Source: Winogradskyella jejuensis
GTDB taxonomy: Bacteria; Bacteroidota; Bacteroidia; Flavobacteriales; Flavobacteriaceae
Assembly: GCF_900129745.1 (NCBI RefSeq)
Contig: NZ_FQWS01000001.1
Coordinates: forward strand, 1,364,001 to 1,428,000
Length of the DNA: 64,000 nt
Direction of reading: 5' to 3'
Part shown: one piece after another, positions 15,409 through 25,433 of the stretch
How positions within the stretch are numbered: position 1 is the stretch's first letter
Layout of the letters: every line of letters starts with the position of its first letter
Translations under genes and position numbers: made by a program
The notes under the pieces: generated by a model
Seen by the model: only the letters and a program-made list of their open reading frames with translations
The model's database searches: none
Told to the model about the DNA's origin: nothing

Positions 15409-17802
15409 TTATTCTTTTTCATCGGTTTTATCCTCTGGAATAATATTTATCGAAGGTTCTTTTAATACTTCCTTATTGGCTATACTTCGTTCTAGAGAAA
15501 GTAAAAGCGAAGGCAATAATAATAAATTTGATAACATTGCAAATAATAGCGTTGCAGAAACTAATCCGCCTAAAGCTACTGTACCTCCAAAACTTGAAAT
15601 AGTAAACACAGAGAACCCAAAAAACAAAACAATTGATGTATAAAACATACTTACGCCAGTTTCTCTGAGAGCTGCGTAAACCGATTTTCTAATCTTCCAA
15701 TGATTGGCTTGAAGTTCTTGTCTGTATTTTGCTAAAAAATGAATGGTATCATCTACCGAAATACCAAAGGCAATGCTAAACACTAAGATTGTAGACGGTT
15801 TTATGGGTACACCTAGATAACCCATCATACCTGCGGTTACCAATAATGGTAATAAGTTAGGTATTAACGATACCACAATCATTCTTACAGACCTAAACAT
15901 ATATGCCATAAAAATGGATATAAGAAAAATAGCTAATGTTAAAGATATTACTAGGTTGCGGACTAAATATTTGGTTCCTTTTTGAAAGACTAAGGCCTTA
16001 CCCGTAATAGTGACTTCGTAACGTTCTTTAGGAAAAACTTTGTTTATTTTATTCTGAAGGTCTTCCTCAATACGTTGCATTTTATCAGTACCAATGTCCT
16101 TCATAAATGTAGTTATACGGGCATACTGACCAGTACTATCAACAAAGTTTTTTAATAAATCTAAGTCTGAAGAGGATTTCTTAACATAAGAACTAATAAA
16201 TAGGTTTTCTTGACTAGTTGGAAGCTGATAATACTTAGGGTTTCCATTGGTATAGGCTTGCTTGGCATATTTCACCAAACTCACTACAGAAATTGGTCTC
16301 GAGAGTTCAGGAATCTCATCAATAAGTTCTTCGAGTTCATTCATGCGCTTTATAGTCGCCAATTTCATGACGCCTTTTTTGCGCTTTGTATCTACCATAA
16401 TTTCTAATGGCATAATACCATTAAACTCAGATTCAAAAAAACGAATGTCATTAAAAAATTCTGTTTTTTTAGGCATGTCTTCAATAAGACTCCCTGAAAT
16501 AACAATCTTATTAATTCCCAAAAGACTAGCGATTAATAAAATGAGCGCCGTGACATAAATTGTAATTTTTTTATGCTTTACCATACGCTCCATCCAATCT
16601 ACAAAGCCATTAATCCATCTTTTATTAAGATGCTCCAGGTGTCGAGGTTTTGGATAAGGTAAAAATGTATAAAGTATTGGGATAATTAACAGACAAAGTA
16701 TAAATATGGCAAGTATACTTAGTGAAGCAACAATACCAAACTCTTTTAATAATTGACTCTCTGTTAATATGAATGTTGCAAAACCCGAAGCCGTGGTAAC
16801 GTTAGTCATTAATGTAGCATTACCTACCTTGGTGATAACGCGCTGTAAAGACTTAACCTTGTTGCCATGTAAGCGGACTTCGTGCTGATATTTGTTAATA
16901 AGGAAAATACAATTAGGTATACCAATAACAATAATTAAAGGCGGAATTAGGGCCGTTAAAACCGTTATCTCATATTTTAAAAGGCCAAGTATGCCAAAGG
17001 TCCACATAACACCAATACATACAACAATTAGAGAGATAAACGTGGCTCTAAAAGACCTAAAGAATAAAAAGAAAATAAGAGAAGTTACGGCGAGTGCAGC
17101 CCCAATAAAAAGACTAATCTCATCAACAATGTTCTGAGAGTTGAGTGTTCTTATATATGGCATTCCTGAGATGCGAACATCTAGATTAGTTTCAACTTCA
17201 AAAGCATCAATTTTTTCTTTGAGCGTTTTTATAACAAAGTCTTTTCGTAGAGGTGTATTTACAATCTCTTTTTTGAGGTAAATAGCTGTGCGAATCGTTT
17301 TTGTGTCTTTATTAAATAAAAAGTTGTCGTAAAAAGGATATTTTTTAAAAAGCTCTTCCTGAAGTTTGTCTATCTGTTTTACAGAAGATATAGAATCTTT
17401 GATAAAAGGTTCTAAATCAAACCTCTCTTCTTTTGTGTTTTTTACAAGTTTTTGTAAGTCTTTTATGGAGAGTACTGTTTCAACTTCGTCATAAGCTTTA
17501 AAGTCTTCAGAAAGTTGATTCCAAGCATTAAATTTATCTACATTAAATAGCGTGGAGTCTTTTACACCAAGTATAATAAGATTGCCTTCTTCACCAAAAA
17601 TATCAAGGAAGTTATTGTAAGTAAGATTTACTTCGTGCTCGTCTGGTAACAGGTTGGCTTCAGTATAGGTAAAACGCATGTGTTTCCATTGCATACTAAA
17701 AAAGATAGTATACAAAATCACAGTAATGAGAATAGCAATTTTGTTACGCAGAATTAATCGCGCGACAGTTTCCCAAAAGCCTGTTGTTAAAAGTTTAAAC
17801 AT
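15409..17802 (-). CDS. RND/MMPL superfamily exporter
   Basis: 797 aa from the ATG at 17802. An upstream in-frame TTG (17823) lies inside a TAnnTTTG box and cannot be the start. Two similar halves, each with one N-terminal TM helix, a periplasmic domain and a bundle of five TM helices, give 12 TM in total. This is the MMPL/HpnN-like arrangement, shorter than AcrB. The TM4-equivalent DDTIHFLAKYRQE motif in the second half is typical. Expected to move lipids or hydrophobic molecules by proton antiport; substrate unknown. No membrane-fusion or TolC-type gene is adjacent. Confidence 0.88.
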   Translation of the reverse strand: MFKLLTTGFWETVARLILRNKIAILITVILYTIFFSMQWKHMRFTYTEANLLPDEHEVNLTYNNFLDIFGEEGNLIILGVKDSTLFNVDKFNAWNQLSEDFKAYDEVETVLSIKDLQKLVKNTKEERFDLEPFIKDSISSVKQIDKLQEELFKKYPFYDNFLFNKDTKTIRTAIYLKKEIVNTPLRKDFVIKTLKEKIDAFEVETNLDVRISGMPYIRTLNSQNIVDEISLFIGAALAVTSLIFFLFFRSFRATFISLIVVCIGVMWTFGILGLLKYEITVLTALIPPLIIVIGIPNCIFLINKYQHEVRLHGNKVKSLQRVITKVGNATLMTNVTTASGFATFILTESQLLKEFGIVASLSILAIFILCLLIIPILYTFLPYPKPRHLEHLNKRWINGFVDWMERMVKHKKITIYVTALILLIASLLGINKIVISGSLIEDMPKKTEFFNDIRFFESEFNGIMPLEIMVDTKRKKGVMKLATIKRMNELEELIDEIPELSRPISVVSLVKYAKQAYTNGNPKYYQLPTSQENLFISSYVKKSSSDLDLLKNFVDSTGQYARITTFMKDIGTDKMQRIEEDLQNKINKVFPKERYEVTITGKALVFQKGTKYLVRNLVISLTLAIFLISIFMAYMFRSVRMIVVSLIPNLLPLLVTAGMMGYLGVPIKPSTILVFSIAFGISVDDTIHFLAKYRQELQANHWKIRKSVYAALRETGVSMFYTSIVLFFGFSVFTISSFGGTVALGGLVSATLLFAMLSNLLLLPSLLLSLERSIANKEVLKEPSINIIPEDKTDEKE

Positions 17803-17820
17803 GCATTTTTCAATGAGCCG

Positions 17821-17828
17821 CAAAGGTA
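17821..17828 (-). promoter_or_regulatory. TAnnTTTG -10 box of the RND exporter gene
   Basis: TACCTTTG on the minus strand, 18 nt before the ATG at 17802. It overlaps the TTG that would give a longer ORF, which decides the start. Confidence 0.6.
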
Positions 17829-17995
17829 GAAAAAACGTGGGTAAACATTATGAATTTTATAGTTTATTAATACAATAAGACTAAGTTAAATATTTGCTGT
17901 AAGTAATAAACATTTAACAATACCTTATAAAGCTCGAATTATACAAATACGTAACTTTTATTTCATTAATAACAATTGATTTTGTCTAGTTAAAT

Positions 17996-20491
17996 ATGAG
18001 TATAAATTTTAGAATTTCGTTGTTGATTTTACTTTTTTTTAATGAGTTGTCTTTTGCTCAAAACAAAAAAGATTTCAATAAAACTGCGTTAGCAGAAAAG
18101 ATATATCTTCAGTTAGACCATAAGATTTACACTACAAATAAAACGGTTTGGTTTAAAGCAATTTTAGTAAATACAGCAACACATAGTACTAAATTTTCGA
18201 GTGGTGTTTTATATGTTGATTTAATAAATTCTGACAATGAAATTGTTGAATCTAAGATTATTAAAGTCGCAAATGGTATAGGTAATGGGTATTTTGATTT
18301 AGAAAGAGGTTATAAAAGTGGCACTTATCAAGTTAGAGCTTACACAGAATGGAATAAAAACTTTGATAATAATTTCATTACAAAAAAAACGATTTCTATT
18401 TTCGCGGAAACAAAAATTCGGGAAAAGAATAGACTGAAAAATGACATCGAAGTAACAAAAAATAGACAGACAAAAAACGATTCAATAATCTTAAAGTTTT
18501 TTCCTGAAGGAGGAAAACTCATTGCAAATCTTGAAAATAAAATAGGCTTTAAATCCACAAGTATCAATGGTAAAGGTTTTGCTGCTCAAGGTGAAATAAT
18601 TGACGAGAAAGGTAATATTATTGCTAAGTTTAAAAGCAATAGACTAGGTTTAGGAAGTTTTGTTTTGCCTCCCATTTCTAGCTCTGAAGTCTATCAAGCC
18701 AAACTCCAAAACTATGAAAAGACTTTTGTTTATCCGTTGCCTAAAACTTATTCCCAAGGATATTTACTTTCTATGACTTCGAGAAAAGATTTTATTGTTG
18801 CAACAATAAAACACAATACGGAGTTAAATGCCGAAATAAAACTTTCGGTAGCCCTTAGAGGAAAAATTTATTTTGAAGAAAAAGCTAATTTAATTGATGG
18901 TAGGTATATTTTTACACTTCCAAAAATTCTTTTTCCAGAGGGCGTTTTAGAGATTAAACTACTTAGTCAATCCTCTAAACCTATTGCTGAACGCCTTTAT
19001 TTTAATAATCGTAAATCTTATAGATTAAGTCTAGATGCAAAAATTGCGATAAATAAAATTTCTAAACGAGAAAATATAGACATTGTTTTAAAAACTAAAA
19101 ACCATAGAGATTCTATAGTACAAGCAAACAGCTCTGTGTTGGTTCTAGACAAGAATTTGTATGGCAAATTTGAAGCCAGTAAAGAAAATATTCTAACTTA
19201 TTTTTTATTGAGTTCTGATATAAAAGGAGAAATAGAGGAAGCTTCAGCTTACTTTAATGAAAACTCAGATTTAAATATAGATGACTTATTGTTAACTCAA
19301 GGCTGGAGAAATTATAAATACAGCGAATCACCTAAAAAGATACAGTATACTATGGAAAGTGGGCTACAATTAAGAGGTGTAATTAATAAAAAGAGCGTAA
19401 AAGCTAAACGTAATAATCTTGATATCGTACTAATGACTTTTGGAGATGACTCATCCGTCTACGCAGGAAATGTTGATGTGCCAAGTAATTTTAATTTTCA
19501 AATTGGTGATTTGTATGGTGGCGAACGAAAGTTAATAATAAAACCTTATGGAATTACTGAAAAAGAGAGCAAAGACTATAAAATATCGTTAACAAAAAAC
19601 GAAAAGTTGAAACCAAATTTTATTTTTAATGAGGTTAAAAATTTTGAAGAAGAAAAAGATAGTTTAATAAAAGAAATAGTAGCAGTTAATGAAATTAAAA
19701 AAAGTATCGAGAATAAATATTTTACAGATATTAAAGGGGTCAATCAATTAGATGAAGTTATTGTAGATGCCTACAAAATGACACCAAAAAGAAAAGAGGT
19801 GTTTGATAAATATGGTAAGCCAGATGTTATTATCGATGGAAAAGAGATTAATGAAAAGACTAATAAATATTCAACAGGATTATATAGTAATTTAATTGGT
19901 TTTCACGATAAGGTTTTTATAAGAAGAGATGCCCTTCGAAATTATTATGCAGAAACTACAAATGGCGGTAAAGGACACGTAAATATGGTTTTAGTAGACG
20001 GCGTAGCAGTTACTCCTGATAATTATTTGTTAATTCAAAGAATAGACCCAAAGGAGGTTACCAGTTTTGAAATTATTGACAATCCTTTTAGAGCAAGACA
20101 ACTTTACGCAACTATTTATGGAACATATCCTTACGGTGAATTTCAAGCCAGTATTATATCCATCTATACAAAGGCTGGCAAAGGACTTTTTGGTGCTTTA
20201 GATATAGATAAGACATTAAATGTGCAAACGATAGAAGCATTTACAATAGAGAAAGAATTTTACGTTCCGGATTATACAAATGCTACTGCAAGAAGTTTCT
20301 TTGAGCCCGATTTTCGTTCTACTATTTATTGGAATCCAAATGTTGTAAATAAAAGCGGAGAACCTAAAAATATTAGTTTCAGTCACTCTGATGATTCAGG
20401 AGATTTCATTGTTGTTATTGAAGCTATAACTGAAGATGGAAAAATAGGTTATAAAACTCTGGAATATTCAGTGGCGGAAACTAAAGATTAA
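17996..20491 (+). CDS. exported MG2-like protein with TonB-receptor plug-like domain, no barrel
   Basis: 831 aa with a signal peptide (residues 1-21, ending LSFAQ). The N-terminal part (about 30-130) looks like a macroglobulin MG2 domain (KIYLQLDHKIYTTNKTVWFKA, later SGTYQVRAYTEW). Further beta domains follow. From about residue 585 (LDEVIVDAY) to 700 the sequence resembles a SusC-type plug (MVLVDGVAV, then DPKEVTSFEII), but no 22-strand barrel follows and the protein ends about 130 residues later. This composite is widespread in Bacteroidetes and uncharacterised. Monocistronic, with a divergent exporter upstream and a convergent barrel gene 7 nt downstream. Confidence 0.75.
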   Translation: MSINFRISLLILLFFNELSFAQNKKDFNKTALAEKIYLQLDHKIYTTNKTVWFKAILVNTATHSTKFSSGVLYVDLINSDNEIVESKIIKVANGIGNGYFDLERGYKSGTYQVRAYTEWNKNFDNNFITKKTISIFAETKIREKNRLKNDIEVTKNRQTKNDSIILKFFPEGGKLIANLENKIGFKSTSINGKGFAAQGEIIDEKGNIIAKFKSNRLGLGSFVLPPISSSEVYQAKLQNYEKTFVYPLPKTYSQGYLLSMTSRKDFIVATIKHNTELNAEIKLSVALRGKIYFEEKANLIDGRYIFTLPKILFPEGVLEIKLLSQSSKPIAERLYFNNRKSYRLSLDAKIAINKISKRENIDIVLKTKNHRDSIVQANSSVLVLDKNLYGKFEASKENILTYFLLSSDIKGEIEEASAYFNENSDLNIDDLLLTQGWRNYKYSESPKKIQYTMESGLQLRGVINKKSVKAKRNNLDIVLMTFGDDSSVYAGNVDVPSNFNFQIGDLYGGERKLIIKPYGITEKESKDYKISLTKNEKLKPNFIFNEVKNFEEEKDSLIKEIVAVNEIKKSIENKYFTDIKGVNQLDEVIVDAYKMTPKRKEVFDKYGKPDVIIDGKEINEKTNKYSTGLYSNLIGFHDKVFIRRDALRNYYAETTNGGKGHVNMVLVDGVAVTPDNYLLIQRIDPKEVTSFEIIDNPFRARQLYATIYGTYPYGEFQASIISIYTKAGKGLFGALDIDKTLNVQTIEAFTIEKEFYVPDYTNATARSFFEPDFRSTIYWNPNVVNKSGEPKNISFSHSDDSGDFIVVIEAITEDGKIGYKTLEYSVAETKD

Positions 20492-20498
20492 TGTATAA

Positions 20499-21785
20499 TT
20501 ATAACGATAGATTAAACGTAAATTTAAAGGCAAAATTATCTTCTAAAATAGGTAAATGATAGCCGCCATATCTGTAGGCAAAACTTAATCCAAACCCAAA
20601 GATCAATTTGTTAATTTCAAAGCCAGATTCTGAATACAATTTGTCTAATGTTCCAAAACTTATTCCTTGATGTTGGTCAATACTGCGCATGTTTCCTAGT
20701 GCATATCTAGAGATTAAGACCATTTGTGGTCTAAAGCGTCTTGATACATTAAAAGGTTTTAAATAATGTTTAAATTGAAATGTAGCAAAACGGTCACTAA
20801 AAAATTCATTAAAAAACATCGTTTCGAAACTGTTTAGTCCAGCAACAGAAAAACGCTGCATTATGGTTTCTTTTCTAATGTTATTAGGGTAGGCGTGATA
20901 AAGATGTGTTATAGGAGTCTCACCTGAAGAAAGACCGCCTACAAGCGTTAATCTTGTTAAAGATTGATTACCGTGGTCTATTTGCTGAATTGTTCTAAAA
21001 TCGAGTTTAGTAAAATTAAAATCGCTATTAAAAAGGCGAGAGATACTCTGCGTGACTTGCGCAGTAAATTTGGGATACCCATCTATTTTTTCTTCTACGC
21101 GCCTATCTATAATTTCAAATTTACTAAAGGGGCTCCATTGCAAACTAAGTTTTGCTGTAGAGAGATTAAAGGTGTTAAATGTATCTCCATTATACAAGAA
21201 ATTGTAATTATATGTTGGGTTTACACGACTTACTGCAAATTCTGTTTCAGACAGTAAATGATTGGTAACTCTATGCTGAAGTGAAACGGATTTTGTGATG
21301 TGACGGTGGAATAAGTCAATGTTGAGCAATCTAGGTTCAAAAAAAGAGAAGAAACGCTTGTCAGTCAAAAATTTTGAACTTCCAGTTTCCTGAAGATCAT
21401 CAGTATAAGTAAGGTTTACCCAGGTATCTGTTTGCTCATTAACCCTAAAACCACCTCCAATACTGTATTTAGAGTCTTTATCTCTGAAGCCATAAACAAG
21501 ATAACCATTAACTCTAAATTTTTCTGAAAATCCATCGTTGGTAATACCGCCAAGACCAGTTCTAAAACCTTCAAACTGATTAAACTTCACTAAATATCTA
21601 AGGTCAAAATTAAAATACTTTGTTGGGAGATATCCCAACCCAATATTCTCTAGAAAGACCCTTTTTTTTAAAGAGTCTTTCGTTTTTTCTTTCGCCTGTT
21701 CTTCAGAATTATTTTCAGGGTCTATTTGAGCTAAAGCACAAAATGAAATGCATAACAAAATTAGTGCAAAAAAGCGCTTTAACAT
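20499..21785 (-). CDS. outer-membrane beta-barrel protein, DUF5686 type without N-terminal domain
   Basis: 428 aa with signal peptide (residues 1-19, ending CALAQ). Strongly alternating aromatic strands run throughout and the protein ends FKFTFNLSL. Blocks such as GYLPTKYFNFDLRYLVKFNQFEGFRTGLGG are typical of the C-terminal barrel of DUF5686 proteins. The usual N-terminal carboxypeptidase-regulatory-like domain is absent, so it is about half the common family length. Located 50 nt downstream of frr on the same strand, at the end of the translation cluster. Function unknown. Confidence 0.7.
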   Translation of the reverse strand: MLKRFFALILLCISFCALAQIDPENNSEEQAKEKTKDSLKKRVFLENIGLGYLPTKYFNFDLRYLVKFNQFEGFRTGLGGITNDGFSEKFRVNGYLVYGFRDKDSKYSIGGGFRVNEQTDTWVNLTYTDDLQETGSSKFLTDKRFFSFFEPRLLNIDLFHRHITKSVSLQHRVTNHLLSETEFAVSRVNPTYNYNFLYNGDTFNTFNLSTAKLSLQWSPFSKFEIIDRRVEEKIDGYPKFTAQVTQSISRLFNSDFNFTKLDFRTIQQIDHGNQSLTRLTLVGGLSSGETPITHLYHAYPNNIRKETIMQRFSVAGLNSFETMFFNEFFSDRFATFQFKHYLKPFNVSRRFRPQMVLISRYALGNMRSIDQHQGISFGTLDKLYSESGFEINKLIFGFGLSFAYRYGGYHLPILEDNFAFKFTFNLSL

Positions 21786-21834
21786 CTTAAGGGTTTGTAG
21801 TTAATGGATTAAAAGAGGGAGCTTGGTAGTAATC

Positions 21835-22389
21835 CTACACGGTCATAATCTCCTTTTCTTTTACTCCAAGTATATGGTCTACCTTACTAACGTATTTATC
21901 AGTTAGTTCTTGTACATCTATTTCTGCATTTTTTTGTAAATCTTCAGAAACATCTGTTTTTTTAATATCGTTATTAGCATCTTTACGTGCGTTACGGATA
22001 CCTACTTTGGCATCTTCTGCTTCAGCTTTTGCTTGTTTTGCTAAATCTTTTCTACGCTCTTCTGTCAAAGGTGGGACATTAATGATAATAGTTTCGCCAT
22101 TATTCATTGGATTAAATCCAAGATTAGCCAACATTATACCACGTTCAATTTCTTGTAGCATAGATTTTTCCCAAGGCTGTACGGTAATTGTACGTCCATC
22201 AGGCGTATTAACATTTGCAACTTGATTTAGAGGTGTTTGAGAGCCATAATAGTCTACCATAACACTACCTAACATTGCTGGGCTGGCTTTACCTGCTCTA
22301 ATGTTAACCAATTGCTTTTCTAAATGTTTAATAGCAGCATCCATTGCTTCGTTTGCTGTATCTATTATAAATTGAATGTCTTCGTCCAT
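21835..22389 (-). CDS. frr: ribosome recycling factor
   Basis: 184 aa from the ATG at 22389 (MDEDIQFI); the frame is open further upstream but family length (about 185) fixes this start. Contains conserved VNIRAGKASPAMLGSVMVDYYGSQTPLNQVANV and the C-terminal helical domain. Releases mRNA and tRNA from post-termination ribosomes with EF-G. Follows pyrH closely (45 nt), as in most bacteria. Confidence 0.97.
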   Translation of the reverse strand: MDEDIQFIIDTANEAMDAAIKHLEKQLVNIRAGKASPAMLGSVMVDYYGSQTPLNQVANVNTPDGRTITVQPWEKSMLQEIERGIMLANLGFNPMNNGETIIINVPPLTEERRKDLAKQAKAEAEDAKVGIRNARKDANNDIKKTDVSEDLQKNAEIDVQELTDKYVSKVDHILGVKEKEIMTV

Positions 22390-22434
22390 GTTATATAAAT
22401 TTAATTGACGTTTATCAAAATTTAAGCCAAACAT

Positions 22435-23142
22435 TTACAAGTTGACTTCAGTACCAATGTTTTCTCCAGAAACTACCTTAAGCAAATTACCTTTTTTGTT
22501 CATATCAAAAACGATAATTGGTAATTCATTTTCTTGACTCAGCGTAAAGGCTGTGGTATCCATTACTTTTAAACCTTTTCTTAGAACATCGTCAAAAGTA
22601 ATATGGTCAAATTTCACAGCTTCAGAATCCTTCTCAGGGTCAGCATTATATATGCCATCTACGCGAGTTCCTTTTAAAATGACGTCTGCTTCAATTTCAA
22701 TAGCTCTTAAAACAGCTGCTGAGTCTGTAGTAAAATAAGGATTACCTGTGCCGCCTCCAAAAATTACAACCCGCCCTTTTTCTAAATGACGCATTGCTTT
22801 ACGACGAATAAAAGGCTCAGCTACCTCATTAATCTTTACAGCCGACTGCAATCGCGTAGGAATACCAGCATCTTCTAGAGCACTCTGTAGAGCTAAACCA
22901 TTAATTACCGTAGCTAACATTCCCATGTGATCGCCTTGTACACGGTCCATGCCGTTACTCGCACCAGCAACACCTCTAAAAATGTTTCCACCACCAATGA
23001 CTATAGCAACTTGCACGCCTTTGTCCGTAATAGTTTTTATATCATCTGCATATTCCGATAGGCGAACTGGGTCGATGCCATATTGGCGATTACCCATTAA
23101 GGCCTCTCCAGATAGTTTAAGTAGTATTCTTTTGAATTTCAT
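22435..23142 (-). CDS. pyrH: UMP kinase
   Basis: 235 aa, complete. The N-terminal [14 protein letters not shown] and the glycine-rich [10 protein letters not shown] are hallmarks of the hexameric bacterial UMP kinase, as is the aspartokinase-like fold element [27 protein letters not shown]. Phosphorylates UMP to UDP for pyrimidine nucleotide synthesis. Between tsf and frr in the usual order, but separated from tsf by a terminator, so probably transcribed with frr. Confidence 0.97.
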   Translation of the reverse strand: MKFKRILLKLSGEALMGNRQYGIDPVRLSEYADDIKTITDKGVQVAIVIGGGNIFRGVAGASNGMDRVQGDHMGMLATVINGLALQSALEDAGIPTRLQSAVKINEVAEPFIRRKAMRHLEKGRVVIFGGGTGNPYFTTDSAAVLRAIEIEADVILKGTRVDGIYNADPEKDSEAVKFDHITFDDVLRKGLKVMDTTAFTLSQENELPIIVFDMNKKGNLLKVVSGENIGTEVNL

Positions 23143-23321
23143 TAGGTCATTTCTATTTTTCTGTAAAGTCTAATGTTTTTCACCAATTTATGATTTTTAC
23201 TAAATTCTAAAATCTTTATGCGGCTCAATTCATCATTTATTTTGAAAGTTAGGCAAAGCTAAACAATTATTGCTAGGTTTAAAAGTGAAAAATTATTCCC
23301 AAATCATTAAAGTAATTCAAT

Positions 23322-23352
23322 AAAAAAGCCCTCGGGATACCGAAGGCTTTTT
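23322..23352 (-). terminator. Rho-independent terminator of tsf
   Basis: A hairpin AAAAAGCCTTCGG / CCGAGGGCTTTTT on the minus strand with one G-U pair and a 4-nt loop runs into T residues, about 25 nt after the tsf stop. Confidence 0.92.
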
Positions 23353-23375
23353 GAATATTTAATATAGGGAATAAA

Positions 23376-24350
23376 TTATCCTACAGTTGCACGTTTAAAT
23401 CCTGTTACTTCTACTTCACCATAAGTAGCTACGTATTGAGCAACAGTTTTCTTTTCGTCTTTAATGAAGTTTTGGTCTAATAAACACTGCTCTTTGTCTA
23501 AAGTTGTGTTGTCAGAGATAAAACGCTCCATTTTACCAGGTAAAATTCTATCCCAGATTTGCTCTGGCTTACCTTCAGCTTTTAATTCTGCTTTTGCAGC
23601 TTCTTCCGCTCCAGCTAAAACGTCTTCAGTTAATTGAGACATAGAGATATACTTAGGTACATTCTTTAATGTTTTACCTAAACGCCCTAGCTCTATGTTG
23701 TCTTTTTCGATAGCAGCAATACGAGCTTCAGTTTCTGAAGCTACATAAGCTGGGTCAAAATCTTTGTAAGACAAAGTAGTAGCACCCATTGATGCAACTT
23801 GCATAGCAACATCCTTTGCTAAAGTTCCGATATTATCTACAACAGATGAGAATCCAACAATAGCCGCAATTTTATTAATATGAACGTAAGCACCAACATA
23901 AGCTGCTTCTATAACTTCAAATGCGTTGATGTCTAATTTTTCACCAATTACACCAGTTTGCTCAACTAATTTTTCTGCAACAGTCATTCCGCCGAAATCA
24001 GCAGCTAAGAAATCTTCTTTGTTATTGTAGTTTAAAGCAATATCACCTAATTCACTAGCTAACTTTAAGAAGTTTTCGTTTTTTCCTACGAAGTCAGTCT
24101 CACAACCTAATACTAAAGCAATACCTTTAGTTTGGTCAGAGTTAATTTTTGCTACTGCAGCACCTTCAGAAGACTCTCTGTCTGCTCTTTTTGCAGCAAC
24201 TTTTTGACCTTTTTTACGTAAAACTTCGATTGCTTTATCAAAATCACCACCAGCTTCTACTAGTGCTTTTTTACAATCCATCATACCTGCACCAGTTGCT
24301 TGTCTTAGCTTGTTTACTTCTGCTGCTGTAATTTTTACTGTGTTTTCCAT
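23376..24350 (-). CDS. tsf: translation elongation factor Ts
   Basis: 324 aa. The N-terminal UBA-like domain (ITAAEVNKLRQATGAGMMDCKKAL) and the EF-Tu-contacting core motif (CETDFVGKNENF) are intact. It is longer than E. coli EF-Ts, as in other Bacteroidetes. Catalyses nucleotide exchange on EF-Tu. Follows rpsB after 87 nt; a weak hairpin between them may attenuate readthrough. Confidence 0.97.
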   Translation of the reverse strand: MENTVKITAAEVNKLRQATGAGMMDCKKALVEAGGDFDKAIEVLRKKGQKVAAKRADRESSEGAAVAKINSDQTKGIALVLGCETDFVGKNENFLKLASELGDIALNYNNKEDFLAADFGGMTVAEKLVEQTGVIGEKLDINAFEVIEAAYVGAYVHINKIAAIVGFSSVVDNIGTLAKDVAMQVASMGATTLSYKDFDPAYVASETEARIAAIEKDNIELGRLGKTLKNVPKYISMSQLTEDVLAGAEEAAKAELKAEGKPEQIWDRILPGKMERFISDNTTLDKEQCLLDQNFIKDEKKTVAQYVATYGEVEVTGFKRATVG

Positions 24351-24367
24351 AGTATATTAAAATTTGA

Positions 24368-24416
24368 AAAAGCCGCTTAATTGTTTTCGGTTTGGAAAAG
24401 AAATTAAACGACTTTT
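24368..24416 (-). terminator. hairpin between rpsB and tsf, possible attenuator
   Basis: On the minus strand AAAAGTCGTTTAATT pairs with AATTAAGCGGCTTTT through 15 bp including two G-U pairs, with a 19-nt loop and a short T-run after it. It could be a partial terminator lowering tsf relative to rpsB. Confidence 0.5.
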
Positions 24417-24437
24417 AAATATTGTGTAATTCTTTAT

Positions 24438-25220
24438 TTATTCTTCTTCTTGAGCTGCAACTGGAGCCGCTTTTTTAGCTTCAGCTTTTGGAGCTGGAGC
24501 AGCCGCTGCTGCATCTTTATCTGATTTTTCAGCTTTTCTCTCGTTTAAACCATCTGCTACAGCAGAAGTAACAATAGATAAGACTTTGTCAATAGACTTA
24601 GAAGCATCATCATTTGCTGGGATAACGTAATCCACCTGACGCGGGTCAGAGTTAGTATCTACCATAGCAAAAATTGGAATATTTAATTTTTGTGCTTCTT
24701 TAATAGCAATGTGCTCACGCTTGATATCTACAACGAATAAAGCACCTGGTAAACGTGTCATGTCAGAGATAGAACCTAAGTTTTTCTCTAATTTTGCACG
24801 TTGACGGTCTACTTGTAAACGCTCTTTTTTAGATAAAGAGTTGAATGTACCATCCTTCTTCATTCTATCAATAGAAGCCATTTTCTTAACAGCTTTACGG
24901 ATAGTTACGAAATTAGTTAACATTCCACCAGGCCATCTTTCTGTAATGTATGGCTGGTTTACAGCACCAGCTTTGTCAGCAACGATGTCTTTTGCTTGTT
25001 TTTTTGTAGCTACGAATAAGATTTTCTTTCCAGAAGCAGCGATTTTTTTCATTGCTTCTGCAGTTTCGTTAATCTTAGCTGCAGTTTTGTAAAGGTTGAT
25101 AATATGGATGCCGTTACGCTCCATATAGATGTAAGGAGCCATGTTTGGGTCCCACTTACGTGTTAGGTGACCAAAGTGTACACCTGCTTCAAGTAATTCT
25201 TTTACTTCTACTTTTTCCAT
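24438..25220 (-). CDS. rpsB: 30S ribosomal protein S2
   Basis: 260 aa from the ATG at 25220 (MEKVEVKELLEAGVHFGH); the open frame reaches 33 nt further upstream, but this start matches S2 proteins. Core S2 motifs TRKWDPNMAPYIYMERNGIHIINLYKT and RWPGGMLTNF are present. The C-terminus is Ala/Lys/Glu-rich (AAAAPAPKAEAKKAAP), a low-complexity extension seen in Bacteroidetes. Precedes tsf as in nearly all bacteria. Confidence 0.97.
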   Translation of the reverse strand: MEKVEVKELLEAGVHFGHLTRKWDPNMAPYIYMERNGIHIINLYKTAAKINETAEAMKKIAASGKKILFVATKKQAKDIVADKAGAVNQPYITERWPGGMLTNFVTIRKAVKKMASIDRMKKDGTFNSLSKKERLQVDRQRAKLEKNLGSISDMTRLPGALFVVDIKREHIAIKEAQKLNIPIFAMVDTNSDPRQVDYVIPANDDASKSIDKVLSIVTSAVADGLNERKAEKSDKDAAAAAPAPKAEAKKAAPVAAQEEE

Positions 25221-25385
25221 TTTGTAATAGTTTACGTTCTGTTGAATTAGCAATGCTAAAGTGGCTTGTTTTATAAGGCCTCTAGCATTTAGATGCTAAA
25301 CTAAACTCTGACGTTTACCGTCATGAGCAACAATAACTGGTTTTTAATTTTGCTGAAATATTCAGCGATTTCAATAAAATAAAAT

Positions 25386-25417
25386 AATTCAGAATCTGAA
25401 TAAACAGATTCTGAATT
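25386..25417 (-). terminator. Rho-independent terminator of rplM-rpsI
   Basis: A perfect 13-bp stem AATTCAGAATCTG / CAGATTCTGAATT with a 6-nt loop, then a T-rich tail on the minus strand, lies 17 nt past the rpsI stop. Confidence 0.9.
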
Positions 25418-25433
25418 AAGAGTTGTTTGGATA

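Noticed and set aside
17803..17823. TTG start of the RND exporter at 17823.
   Set aside because: The TTG is part of the TACCTTTG promoter box; ATG 17802 follows it.
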